Source: Gnetum montanum
Lineage: Eukaryota; Streptophyta; Gnetopsida; Gnetales; Gnetaceae
Reading direction: 5' to 3'
DNA length: 42,585 nucleotides
Assembly (NCBI GenBank): GCA_015680685.1
Contig: MNCI01020554.1
Coordinates: 39,039 to 81,623, forward strand
In this document: one piece after another, positions 1 through 10,119 of the stretch
Position numbering within the stretch: position 1 is the first letter of the stretch
How the letters are laid out: the number at the start of each line of letters is the position of its first letter
Notes under the pieces: model-generated
What the model was told of the DNA's origin: nothing
Databases searched by the model: none
The model's input: the letters and a program-made list of their open reading frames with translations, nothing else
Made by a program: the position numbers and the translations under genes

Positions 1-1879
1 AAATAGGTGCTCATTATTTTGGATCTCTCCCTTTCCATTCAGTCATGGGGGAGATGGACACCTATGATAATCATTTGAGGCCCTTAGTTCTTTTTAATTT
101 TTGTTTTACACGTTTTTTTACACATTTTTGTTTTACAAATTTCTGTAACTTTTCTTGTTTTTGTTTTACAACATTGTTATACTTTTTCATTTCTTGCATG
201 TGTGTGTGTGTGTGTGTGTGTGTGTTATCCATCTTGTCAAGTTTGTCATTTAATAAGTGTTCTTCATGATGGTATGAACTATTTTCCTATTGATTGCTAA
301 TGTTTGGTTTTTACCTTTAAGTTATGATGTTGACACTAAGGTATGGTTCTTTTGATATGGCAGGCAATGAGTCCACTTCATCAATACATCCACAAATTTT
401 TATGGTCTCTATTGGCTTGGAAATGTATAGTCCCTTTCTAATAACAACTATAATGAATCGGTGACTGGGTATTTCTCAAACTAAGAAAGGACTCAAGGAT
501 TGAAAAGGGTGTGGTTTCAAGGGAACTTGATGCATTTGTGTTGGCCAGTCTCTTGGGTGCTTGGATGTTTTTCTTCTTGAGTTTTCTTACCGTTTTGATG
601 TTACCCAATTCTTGGGAAGCTGAGGAAATAAAAATAAAAATAATAAGTCTTTGCATGGTGTGGTTCCCACAAAAAATACAAAAAAAAAAAAAAAAAAACC
701 TGGGGAATTCAAAGCACACCCCTTATAAGAAATAAAAATTTGGGCTACACACATTGGTTATGAAACTAAAATAAATATGTTCCCTCTAACTAAGGCCCTT
801 CTTTCTTCTTATCTTCTCCTCTTTTGTTTCGTCGGAATGGTGGTGGCTCTTTGGAGAAGGCATTCTTGTTACTTCAGGAGGATGGGTCAGCCGAATATAT
901 TAATGTGAAGTCACCTTGTTCTTGGGATTCCATTCCATTCTCTTCTCTCCATTCTTCTATCCATTGTTCACCTCATTGCTAGTTGTATCATTAGTGTATA
1001 TCTTGGTAGATGCATTATTTTCTTTTTGGTAAATTCTTGTGGTTAAGACTTTAACTTTTGTTCCAAATGAAATTCCTAGAGCCTACAGACTCTTTGAATG
1101 TGGGTTTGTTAGGGCATTAAGGGCATGAGCTTGCTTTGGGGAGGACCCATTGACATTTCTATTTGGTGCATCAGTTAATTTCTTTCCCCTAACATTTTTG
1201 CAATCAATCTTATTTTTTTCATTTCCATCTTGACATCCATTTCATTGATGTTATAGTTGTCTCTTTTTCTCCATCTTTCTTATTCATTTTCTTTTTCCAT
1301 TCTCTCGCTACTGGAGGTTCGCGATTAGTCATGGGGGTATGGGGCCTAATTTTTTCAATTTTCTCCTAACCCCTACACCTTTGGTAGTCACCACTATTAT
1401 ATCTCCAAACCCGTATCAGCCATACCACAAGCTAGCCAATGGACCTTTTACCGAAGCAAGGTCTCAACTACATTGAGATTCATTTACCCTTTCTAATATA
1501 AGATTTTTGTGTGTGTGCAGATGACAATCATACAATAATGGATTGGATCTGGAGGGAACCCTTGGAATGGATCGATGCTGAAGTAGATTTGCAAGGAGCA
1601 AGATCGATGGCACACTTATGGATGGACAACAAAAGGCACAATCTTGGTGTTGGTAGCAGCAAGACTTCTTCTCTCTTCTCTCTTCTCTCTCAACTGCCAA
1701 ATAAGGCCTGATGTCAAATGTATAAGGTGTTCACTCTTGTTGTCATGAACACCAGTTTTGTCATGTCTTGTAATGATGATCCATTCACATGTCACCCCAT
1801 TCACCATTAATTCCATTTCAGTCAATAATCCCATACCTTCCCAGTATTTTGTAAGGAACTTGAGGACAAGTTCTTATTC
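1..1879 (+). other. 3' noncoding spacer of element Z
   Basis: No coding sequence is convincing here; the open frames are short and match nothing found elsewhere in the window. The stretch holds three copies of the motif AGTCATGGGGG, at 41-51, 1327-1337 and, just past its end, 1880-1890. It also holds a TG microsatellite, a 19-base A run at 680-698, and a block around 1085-1170 that recurs in C (10990-11100) and B (25180-25300, minus). A pyrimidine tract ending in GTGCAG at 1515-1520 looks like a 3' splice site, comparable to the one before ORF3 in element C. ORF3 itself is not recognisable in Z. Confidence 0.55.
199..225. repeat. (TG)n microsatellite, about 13 units
   Basis: This is an uninterrupted TG run inside the spacer of element Z. 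The equivalent place in element A (around 2800, minus strand) does not carry it, so it expanded after the copies separated. Confidence 0.9.
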
Positions 1880-1892
1880 AGTCATGGGGGTA
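1880..1892 (+). promoter_or_regulatory. Polypurine tract of element Z
   Basis: AGTCATGGGGG directly precedes the LTR start (TGAT at 1893). The same motif precedes the LTR of C (14978-14988), and eroded versions precede those of B and D. This is the position where plus-strand DNA priming happens in LTR retrotransposons. Confidence 0.7.
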
Positions 1893-2668
1893 TGATGGGA
1901 TGCGATATCGTACGCGATATCATGGCCACCGCAATATCGCATCCCACATGATATCGCATCATCCCCCATGATATCACAATGCCCCATCAAGTCTATAAAT
2001 AAGAGGTGGCTCTCCCTTGTTTCTCATCTAGATCTAGACCCTTAGTGAAACTCTGGTAGTTTTACCTCTCCAGAGATAGAATATTTTCCATGTGCCCATA
2101 GTAAGAGCTCCAAAGTGAATGGATCTTTATTCAAGAAAATATTGTACCTGAGCACAAGTTTGTGTATGGAAATAAAGATGAACTTCTTGGATAAACCTTG
2201 CAGTGCATGGAATATGATTTATTAGTTGATTAATTCTCTCTCAACCCTTCTCCCATAGTTAAGTGCACAGTACGACCGCTTCGTGCACGTGCGTTATGCT
2301 TGGTAATCATAGCAACAAATAGCGTTTGATAACCAAGGTTGCATTGGTTTAGGGTGTGAACGGTAAGTGGGAATGGATACTGATGCTAGGTTAATTAAAG
2401 CTTAGTTAGTTAGTTAAAGTTAGTTAATTAGTCTCTTCACCCTTCACCTCATTAGCATAGAAGATAAAACATAAAAGCTATAAAAATCACATACCTCAGA
2501 CTTATCCATACACTGTGAAAAATACAAGTAAGTCTGGGAAGACAACAAACGATTAACCTTAAGTGTTCCATAAGGTGTGTAGGCACTTAGTCTATGGAGT
2601 TCGACTGGATTGCACATGTAACACTCGTATTTGTATGGTTGAGTGTAGGGGTACCTCACCACTCATCA
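1893..2668 (+). repeat. 3' LTR of element Z (776 bp)
   Basis: The LTR begins with TGAT right after the polypurine tract and ends with CA at 2667-2668. Its second half (2444-2668) matches, inverted, 9363-9580, the 5' LTR of element A, including the block around TTTTTATAGCTTTTATG. Its length agrees with A's LTR (about 757 bp). The U3 has a palindrome-rich block and a TATA box. Bases 2669-2673 are the expected position of a target duplication, but the partner lies outside the window. Confidence 0.85.
1902..2000 (+). promoter_or_regulatory. U3 promoter with GATATC palindrome cluster and TATA box
   Basis: GATATC occurs at 1904-1909, 1916-1921, 1950-1955 and 1970-1975, with AATATC at 1933-1938, mostly set in GCGATATCG or ATGATATC contexts. 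TATAAAT follows at 1994-2000. Related clusters sit just upstream of the TATA box in the LTRs of A and C, so the palindromes are a family trait and not a local accident. They could be activator sites or an echo of an older tandem repeat. Confidence 0.65.
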
Positions 2669-3220
2669 ATGAACAACGTGGACTCATTGCCTGTTTAATC
2701 AAAAGAACCATACCTTAATATCAACATCATATTTCAAAGGTAAAACCCAAACATTAGCAATCAATATGGTATCATTCATGCCACCATCATGAACACTTAT
2801 TGGGTGACAAAAAAAATAAAGTAATCACACAAAGAAATGGTAAAAATATGAACCATGGTGTAAAAAAAAAAATATTAAAGAAATGTGCAAAACAAAAATG
2901 TGTAAAAAAAATGTGTAAAACAAAAATTTAGAAAGAATTGAGTACCTTCAATGGTTAGCAGAGGTGGCCATCTCCCCCATAATTGAGTTGGAAGGAAGAG
3001 ATCCGAAATAATGAGCAAGGTTTCCCACCTATAGAGGTAGTATGTGTTCTGGCTCTCCTAAAATCATGGAAAGGTTTTTTTTGTTGCATGTTAACTAATA
3101 GTCTCTTATCTGGCCTCTAATGTTATATATGGTCATGGCCGCTGAAGGAAAAGTTGCATAGATAATGTAAGGTCCTTCCCACAGTGTTTGAAATTTGGTA
3201 CGCTGTGACACATGTGTGGG
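2669..3220 (-). other. Start of the 3' spacer of element A
   Basis: Noncoding and A-rich on the plus strand. The reverse complement of 2690-3010 matches 1-380 of Z, including a variant of the polypurine-like motif (TTATGGGGGAGATGG, minus, around 2965-2985). No gene is seen. Confidence 0.6.
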
Positions 3221-4330
3221 GTTCTAGTAGAGAACCTTGTCTCTTGGTTGATACTTAACTTTCCTAATTTTTAGGTCATGATATTGTTTATTAAATGCCT
3301 TGTGAAATTCATTAGATGATAGGGCAGCTAGTCGATTCTTATCTAGCAAGTTAAGAGTCATCAACCTTTGTTTTTGTGCTCGATCAAGGTCAAGGTTGAG
3401 GTCACATGCCACGGATAGTGTACAAAGCTCAGTTTGGATAGGAAGCATTGGAAGTTTTCCATACACTAACTCGTAGGGAGAGTAGCCTATAGGGAGTTTC
3501 CATGTGGAGCGGTATGCCCAAAGAGCATCGTTTAGTTTAGTGCTCTAGTCTTGCCTATACTTTCTAATGGTTCTGGTTAGTATCTTAGTAATCTCCCTGT
3601 TGGTAACCTCGGCTTGACTATTCGCTTGGGAGGTGGTATGATGTAGTCAATTTATGCTCAACCCCTAAGCGTTGCATTACCTTCCAAAAATTTGCATGTT
3701 AACTATTAGTTAACAATGGTACCTATGAAGTGTGTACCATTGTTTGAAATAAGTGCACGCAACACACCAAACCTATTGATGACCTGTTGTTGAACAAATC
3801 ATGCAACTGTAGATGATGTGCAATCTTTAATGGCAGCTGCTTCAACCCATTTTGTTAAGTAGTTTATGACAACTATGATGTAAGATTTTCCATTGGACAT
3901 TGGTGTAATGGATCCCATGAAATCAATTCTCCAAATGTCGAAAGGTTCTAATGGTTGAATCCATTATTACAGATCCTTCATTCTAGCAATCATTCCCCCA
4001 TCACATTGACAATGCTCACAAGATTGGATGAATTGATGGGTGTCCTAGAACAAGGTAGGCCAATAATACCCTACAAGAAAGATCTTGATGGCCATTCGTC
4101 TCCTAGCATAATGACCCCCACAAGGGCCCTCATGAGCATCTTGGAGAACTCTCAATTGATCTATATCGGGAACACACCATCAAACCAAGCCATCATGACA
4201 TACTTTGTAAAGTTGTTTATTGATCCCCATAAAGTACTTAGCTATGTGAAGAAACTGTTGTTTCTTCTTAAGGTCTAACTCTTGTGGTGTCTTTTGGGTA
4301 AGGAGATAGGTAAGAATGCTACTGTACTAG
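3170..4330 (-). pseudogene. Integrase of element A (decayed)
   Basis: Integrase joins the element's DNA copy to the chromosome in the nucleus. Reading down from 4278, the zinc-binding N-terminal region is visible as DAHEGPCGGHYARRRM and then SCEHCQCDGGM, fitting the HH-CC type. The catalytic core follows around 3870-3600 with KDCTSSTVA and NRFGV, and the C-terminal part at 3466-3224 begins MYGKLPMLPIQTEL. Several in-frame stops and at least one frame change separate these pieces; the C-terminal part is not in the RT-RNase H frame. The region aligns well with the integrase of element B (26400-27221), which supports both calls. Confidence 0.85.
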
Positions 4331-4518
4331 TTTGTCTCCATGGGTGATTGGTTATTCACTACACCAACAAAGAGGAATTCATTAGGAAAATGATCAGAAA
4401 TTGAATACTCATCCTCTTTGCTATCCCAACACAACCAAGATAAATGATCGGCAACTACATTCTTGGTGCCTTTGTGATCGATCATGATTAAATCAAACTC
4501 TTGTAGGATTACAAGCCA

Positions 4519-5940
4519 TCATATAATATGGGGGCTTACCATTAGCTTATTCATGAGAAACCAGGTTGCACTATGATCTGTGTGTATGAATACTTTGTAT
4601 CCTAATACATAGTGTCTAAACTTTTCTAGTGCAAACACTACAACCATTAATTCTTTTTCTGTAGTAGTGTAGTTAAGTTGTGCACCAATGATACTTTTAC
4701 TTGCACAGTGGATGTAATAAGGATGGTTTTGGTCATCTAATTGTGTAAGTATGGCTCCTAAGGCATAGTTGGACACATCAGTCATGACATGGAACAATTT
4801 GGACCAGTCAAGAGCTTGTAGAATGGGTATTTCTACCAACTTCTATTTCAGAGTTTAGAAAGCTAGTTCGCATTCCTTGGTCCACTCGAAGGGTACATCC
4901 TTTCTTGTTAGCTCTACCAATGGTTTGGAAATCTTTGAAAAGTTCTCTATGAATCTCCTATAGTAGCCACTATGTCTAAGGAATGACAGAATGTCTTTGA
5001 CAGTTTCCAATTGACAGGTAATTCCTTGGATGACTTTGATTTTCTCAAGGTTTACCTCTATCCCTATATGTGAGATTTTATGCCCAAGTACTACACCTTC
5101 TTGGACCATAAAATGGATCTTTTGCCAGTTGAGCCTTAAATTAGTTTCTACACATCTTTTCAGCACTTGCTCTAACTAGTCCAAGGCTTGATCAAAGTTT
5201 GCTCCATAATTGGAGAAGTCATCCATAAAGACTCCCACACCATTTTCTATCTGTTGCTGGAATATGCTTAGAACTAAGTGTTGAAACATTGTGGGGGCAT
5301 TTAACAAGCCAAATGACATTTTTTTGTAGGAAAACGTTCCCCAAGAACTGGTGAACGTAGTTTTGGCTTGGTCTTCTAGGGCTATTTGTATTTGGTTGTA
5401 TATACTATATCAATCCAGAAAACTATAATAGCGATGCCTTGCGATTGTTTCTTAGACTTGGTCAAAAAACGACAATGGAAAGTGATCGTTGAATGTTGCC
5501 ATGTTTAGTAGCCTAAAATCTATGCACACCCTCCATTTGCCTCCCTTTTTAGGCACAATTACTATGGGGCTAACCCATTTGCTATCAGCAATGAGGTATA
5601 TGAACTCAGCCTTTAGATGCTGTTCGATTTCTTCTTTTACTACTTGCTTCAACTTTGGGTTCAATCACCTTTGTGGTTGTTTTCGAGGCTTCATTGAGGA
5701 GTTAGTGTAAATCCTATGCTGGCATATCCTAGGATCTATTCTAGTTAATTCTGGATATGACCAGGAAAAGGATTTTAACCACTTGTTTATTACCTTTAGC
5801 AGACTCTCTTTTTGTTGCAGAGCAAGTTCTGTGTTGATGATTACCGGTTTTCCATTCTTAAGGAACATGTACTCCATACTGGTGGACAATGGTTTTAGCT
5901 CTAGGGGCTCCTGTTTAAATTTCTTAGGAATTTCCAACTT
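4519..5940 (-). pseudogene. Reverse transcriptase and RNase H of element A (decayed)
   Basis: One reading frame from 5937 down to 4519 (about 473 codons) carries only scattered stops. Order: pre-RT segment; RT fingers with WVSPIVIVPKKGGKWRVCID at 5452-5664; a palm segment with an altered FLDGYSGYNQI-like motif near 5400; the catalytic VFMDDFS at 5212-5232 (MDD in place of the usual VDD); thumb and connection with LGHKISHIGI (4855-5166); then RNase H with FHVMTDVSNYALGAIL and TTTEKELMVVVFALEKFRHY (4519-4839). These enzymes copy genomic RNA into DNA and remove the RNA strand. Stops within the RT make this copy inactive. Confidence 0.9.
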
Positions 5941-6339
5941 CCCCTAGTTGATGTTTTCAAGGTTAAGACTTGGAAGTTGGACGTGGACTTGCTCTAATGC
6001 GTCTATGCTATCTATGTAAGCGTAAGTCAAACCCTTAGTTAGTTCCATGCGTATAAGTAAGTTTCTTTCTTGATCAGCTATCAGCCACTGGGTGTCTTCT
6101 TGTCATGTGGCTGCTGTATACAGGCACCTTTGTATATTGATCACTTGTGCACACTGATTGCATGTAAGCAATGTTAAACTTTGCACAACCCATGATCTTT
6201 GCATGCAATTACACCTTGTGTCACTGTATGCGATGCATGGAACTTTCTTCTTCTTGATCTTTTCGAAAGTATTTTCCTTAGATATTTCCAGGGAAAGATC
6301 GCAGATTCCTAGGTGTGCATTGATAGTGATTAGCCATGC

Positions 6340-7330
6340 CCTTCCCATTATGATTGAAAAATCCCCTTACTGTTGTTCACTTGAATCACTAGGAAGTTAG
6401 CTAGATACGACCATCCACAAATAGTGGTAACAATGTCCTCCACTAATCCCAAGGGAATAGTGATGGATTGGTTAGCCAACTCTAAATGGATGTTGCTCTT
6501 TTTTAATGGAGGTAGGTTCTAGGCCTTGTGCAGTTCTTGGGATATTATGCTGACATCGGTACCTAAATCCAAAAGATCTTTGCATGGCTCATTCCCAGTG
6601 ATTTGTAGATATATCAGGGGACTCCCAGGATTAGAGAATTTCATAGGAAGGTGGCTAGTTTTGATCTAATCATTAATGAAATATGTTCACAGGGCCGTAT
6701 GTGTTGGATGTGGTGTTAGGCTTGAAAGGGGCTCTGAAGCTTTATTTGATACAGAGATTTCCAAAGACTCAGCTGCTTGTGGTTGCGAAGGCTTGCTTGG
6801 ATTGTTGGTTTTGAAGAAAGGTCTTTTCTTCATACGGTTGTCAGAACCAATAGTAGGTTGAGGATTAACAACCCTTGTGGCATTGCATTACTGTGGATGA
6901 GTAGGGAGTTCACCTTGCATTGTTGGAGTAGGTGGTAATGGAGCTATTGGTGGGAGAGATGTGGCTGGATTTGAAGGATGGTACACTTGTGGAATATTGC
7001 CCCTAGGAAAGGGAGTCCTATAGTACTCACAAGCTTGGTAGTAATGTTAAGGAGTAACGTGACCAACAGAGTCACATGGGGAGATTGGATGTTGCACGTA
7101 ATATCCATATGGGTTAGGTTGCTAGTAATGATATTGTTGCCTTGGTGGTGGCATTCTCCATGATTGTGGGTGCTACCACTATTGATGTTGCTCAATCGGT
7201 TATGGTGGAGTTCCACTTGGATAATACGTTAAAGGTTGGTGGAACTACCTTGGGTTACCTTGGGGATAAGGTAATCATCAGGATGTTTTCCATTTGTTTA
7301 ATCGTGGGTTAAGTGCATACACCCCAGACT
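6340..7330 (-). pseudogene. Gag-pol linker and aspartic protease of element A (decayed)
   Basis: A Pro/Gln/Tyr/His-rich linker (7330-6670 downward) leads into a retropepsin-like domain. The active-site strand reads CKDLLDLGTDVSIISQELHKA around 6590-6530, with DLGT where most gypsy proteases have DSGA or DTGS. A second strand resembling WSYLANFLVIQ follows near 6400. The protease would cut the Gag-Pol polyprotein. Stops occur on both sides of the active site. The zinc-knuckle is not clear; only a weak Cys/His cluster (CEICQYNHHKGC) is seen around 7390-7350. Confidence 0.7.
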
Positions 7331-7339
7331 CCTACAAAA

Positions 7340-9230
7340 TTGAGATCATAGGGCTACATCCCTTATGATGGTTGTATTGACATATCTCACATCCACTATC
7401 ATCATCTATATTTGAGTCCACAACCTCTTTAATAATAGCAACTTTGCCCTTACCCTTGTTATGTGCATTTTTTGCTTATCTCTCTTTTCTTTTGTCACGA
7501 TCACTACCTCGCTCTCTAGACTTCTCTAGTATTTTGAGAACAGTTTGAAACCTACTATCTAGGGAGTCCCACATTTGGTCTACCTTTGCCAATACTTTTG
7601 ATGTTAACTTTAGGATAGGCAAGGGTTTCCTATTCACCATCTCTTCGAGTGGTGACTCTTCCTCATCCTCACAAAATCTTAATCCCTTCTTTTGGAGGGA
7701 GGGATCTTGGTTATATTCTTCTGCACTTTCTCTCTTTCGTAGCTCACCTTCTTCCTTAGCATATTACTCCAGTAGTTTATGAATTTGATGGGATGTAAGC
7801 TTGGATAACCTTCCTTGGGCATATGTCCCAAGGGTTCTTCTCGTTTCATGCCTAAGCCCATCTACGAGATGGTGTAGCTGATCCCACTACGAATAATCAT
7901 GGTTAGGACAATGATGTAATAGTGCATAATAGTGGCCCATGGCAGCATCCAAGGGTTCATGACTTCCTTGTTTCCATCCTTGGATTTGCTTTCATAGGTT
8001 AGACACTTGGGAGTATGTTTGGTACTTATTGTTGAATAATTCTAACATAGTACTCCACCTACAAATGGATTCCAGTTCTAAGGACCGGTATCAACTGCCA
8101 GCTTCTTTTACTAGTGTCCGTGGGAACAACTTATGTTTTTTCCACTTGTTCTCTATGTTTTGCAAGGCACACGCATCATGAAATGCTTGTAAGTGATTTT
8201 GAGGATCAACGTTATATCCCCCTTCAAATCGTGGGATGTTATTAATATCTAACCTCTTGATCCTACTATCTCTTTGGTGCCTTGTTGAAACTCTTAAAAC
8301 CTCAGTTATGTCTAGGATGCTTCAAGTAGCGAGTAGGGGTTCATCATGATCATCTTGTTTGTGGCATCTATGATGCCTACGTTTTTCCCTACTCTCCCTT
8401 CTTCTATGTCATGATTCCCTAGAGTGCCCTTGTCCTCTGTCTTGGCTGTTTCGTTTGTGACTTCCACTTTGCTTGCCCTTATCCTCATGATCTTTTTCTC
8501 TATGGCTATGTTCTGACACTGAAGGAGAGGGTGAAGAAGACGATGAAGGTGAAGAAGAAGGAGAACTACCACCAAGACGGTGTCTACTAACTTCTCTTCG
8601 GTGGCCTCTTCCTCGATCGCGATTGCGATCAAAATGCCCACCTTCATCATGTGTCCTTGTTCCTTTTTTAGACACTTTTTGTCTTTTGGTATCAGCACCT
8701 AGGTTATGAATAGTAGAATGAAGGTTTTGATACACAACCCCTTGGCCAAAGTCAAGGGAAGGGACATTGTTATGTGGGAAACTACCTCAGGCAAGTTCAT
8801 CACCCTCAATTTCACTTAAAATGTGGGGGGCATCCTTGGACCATTTTTCCTTCAAAGACTTATGGTGTCTCTCCTGTTGCAAATCCCTTTGCCATTGCAC
8901 CTCTGTGGAATGATAGTCCCTTGAATCATAGTCTTTCATAACATATTCTGTGTGTAAGTGTTGCATGCCTATTCATGTGAGAGCATGAAGAAGCGTGCAT
9001 GGGATTGAACAGTCAGGAGGTAACCCTATGTTACCTTCCAAGTCACGCCAACACAGTTGTTTGTCTTGATGGAGAATAAAGGTGAAGTTGGGTACATATT
9101 CATTGGGATGAATATATACCACACGAAACTGTTGAGGGATTGACAAATCAATGTCATGTGTATCATGCCACCAATTGCTTCTTATGTTAGTCCTAGGTGG
9201 TGAAGTGCTTTTTTGCAAAGAAGAAGACAT
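7340..9230 (-). pseudogene. Gag of element A with RS-rich N-terminal region (decayed)
   Basis: The frame starts at 9230 with MSSSLQKSTSPP and continues in phase to 8409 with two stops. The first 85 residues are W- and H-containing and match no family I recognise. Residues about 165-274 are basic and rich in Ser-Arg, Ser-Pro and Arg-His pairs (for example GGSSPSSSPSSSSSPSPS). After a frame change, a retrotransposon Gag core is readable from about 8250 to 7750: FEGGYNVDPQNHLQAFHDAC, a segment with SWYRSLE, then LHHLVDGL. Gag packages element RNA into virus-like particles. The N-terminal extension is not typical of Gag and could be RNA-binding or nuclear. Confidence 0.7.
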
Positions 9231-9342
9231 TTTGTCTTATTCAGTGTGCAATGTACTATTATCTTTTCCTTAACCAATCCTAAGGGTTCATTCCAACAAT
9301 GTGAATGATTTCCTAAGTTCTACTTAGTGCACAAACAACTAA

Positions 9343-9361
9343 GTCCCCAACAATGATGCTA
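9343..9361 (-). promoter_or_regulatory. Primer binding site, tRNA-Asp type (eroded)
   Basis: On the minus strand the site reads TAGCATCATTGTTGGGGAC, one base after the LTR terminal CA. It fits TGGCGCCGTTGCCGGGGA, the tRNA-Asp-type primer site known from Athila elements, with six differences in 18 positions. All six are C-to-T or G-to-A. Confidence 0.7.
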
Positions 9362-9362
9362 A

Positions 9363-10119
9363 TGATGAGTAGCAAGGTATCCTTATGCTCAACCATACGA
9401 ATACAAGCATTTCATGCATGATCCAGTCGAATTCTAAGGACTAACTGCCTATGTGCCTTTGTGGAACAATAACAGTTGTTTAATCGTTATCTTCCCAAAC
9501 TTACTTGTATGTCACAGTTGTATGGTTAAGTAAGCTTAAGGCATATGATTTTTATAGCTTTTATGTGTTTTATATCCTATGCTAGTAAGGAGGGGGAGAG
9601 AGATAACTAAGTAACTAATCTAATTTAACTACTCATTAACTAAGTTCTAATTACCAAACACTAATCGTTATTGGGTTACCAAGCACTACACACATGCTTG
9701 AAGTAGTTGTACTGAGTGTATTTAACTAAGAGAGTTGTAGGGTGAGAGAAATCATTAATCAACTAGGAAAACATTAAATAGTAATTAATGCTAATTAACC
9801 TATTTTGAATGCTGCAAGGTTTATCATAGAGTTTGTCTTTTTTTCCATACACAAAGTGTGCTTAGGTACATAATGCTCGAATAAAGATCCATTCACTCTA
9901 TGACTCCTACTGTGGGCACGCAGAAATAATTCTAACTCTAGAGGAAAAAAATGGCAAGGGTTTGGCTAAGATACTAACTGTCTAATGTGAAAGCCAAGGG
10001 TGCCACCTCTTATTTATAGGAAAGGAGATAGGCCCCGATATCGAGTATCTGACATCGCATGGTTGGATTCGATATCACGGACCCAATATCGTGGATGCGA
10101 TATCGTGGTTCCTAATGTA
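9363..10119 (-). repeat. 5' LTR of element A (about 757 bp)
   Basis: The 3' end of the LTR (CA on the minus strand at 9364-9363) is fixed by the primer site next to it. The 5' end is placed near 10119, where the GATATC block starts and similarity to C's spacer takes over. The expected TG reads TA, so this end is approximate. The LTR matches the inverted 1893-2668 along its length. No coding sequence is present. Confidence 0.8.
10011..10104 (-). promoter_or_regulatory. U3 promoter of element A: palindrome cluster and TATA box
   Basis: GATATC occurs at 10037-10042, 10071-10076 and 10099-10104, with AATATC at 10085-10090. A TATAAATAAGAGGTGGCAC-like box follows in the minus direction at about 10018-10000, almost identical to the one at 1994-2012 in Z. 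Confidence 0.65.

Larger units (their letters stand above)
1..2668 (+). mobile_element. Element Z: 3' end of Athila-like LTR retrotransposon
   Basis: This is the 3' part of a plus-strand element whose 5' part lies outside the window. Bases 1-380 are a diverged reverse-complement match to 2690-3010, the region just downstream of integrase in element A. The piece then runs through a noncoding spacer to a polypurine-like motif (1880-1890) and a complete LTR (1893-2668). The LTR terminal CA (2667-2668) is followed at once by sequence of element A's 3' spacer in the opposite orientation. This is what an insertion of Z into A would give. The 5' end of Z and the rest of A's 3' end should lie left of the window. 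Family assignment rests on shared LTR and spacer sequence with A, B and C. Confidence 0.75.
2669..10119 (-). mobile_element. Element A: Athila-like Ty3/gypsy element, gag-pol nearly complete
   Basis: Read on the minus strand, the order is 5' LTR (10119-9363), tRNA-Asp primer site, gag, protease, reverse transcriptase, RNase H, integrase and the first part of the 3' spacer. The protease-RT-RH-INT order is that of Ty3/gypsy (Metaviridae). All coding parts carry stops and at least one frameshift, so the copy is dead. The spacer stops at 2669, where the LTR of Z ends; A's own 3' LTR should lie left of the window. On the other side its 5' LTR abuts the spacer of C, so A appears inserted in C. Confidence 0.85.

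Noticed and set aside
45-269. 74-codon Phe/Cys-rich frame at the left edge
   Set aside because: It is built from T-rich spacer and a TG microsatellite; the matching region of element A is not open.
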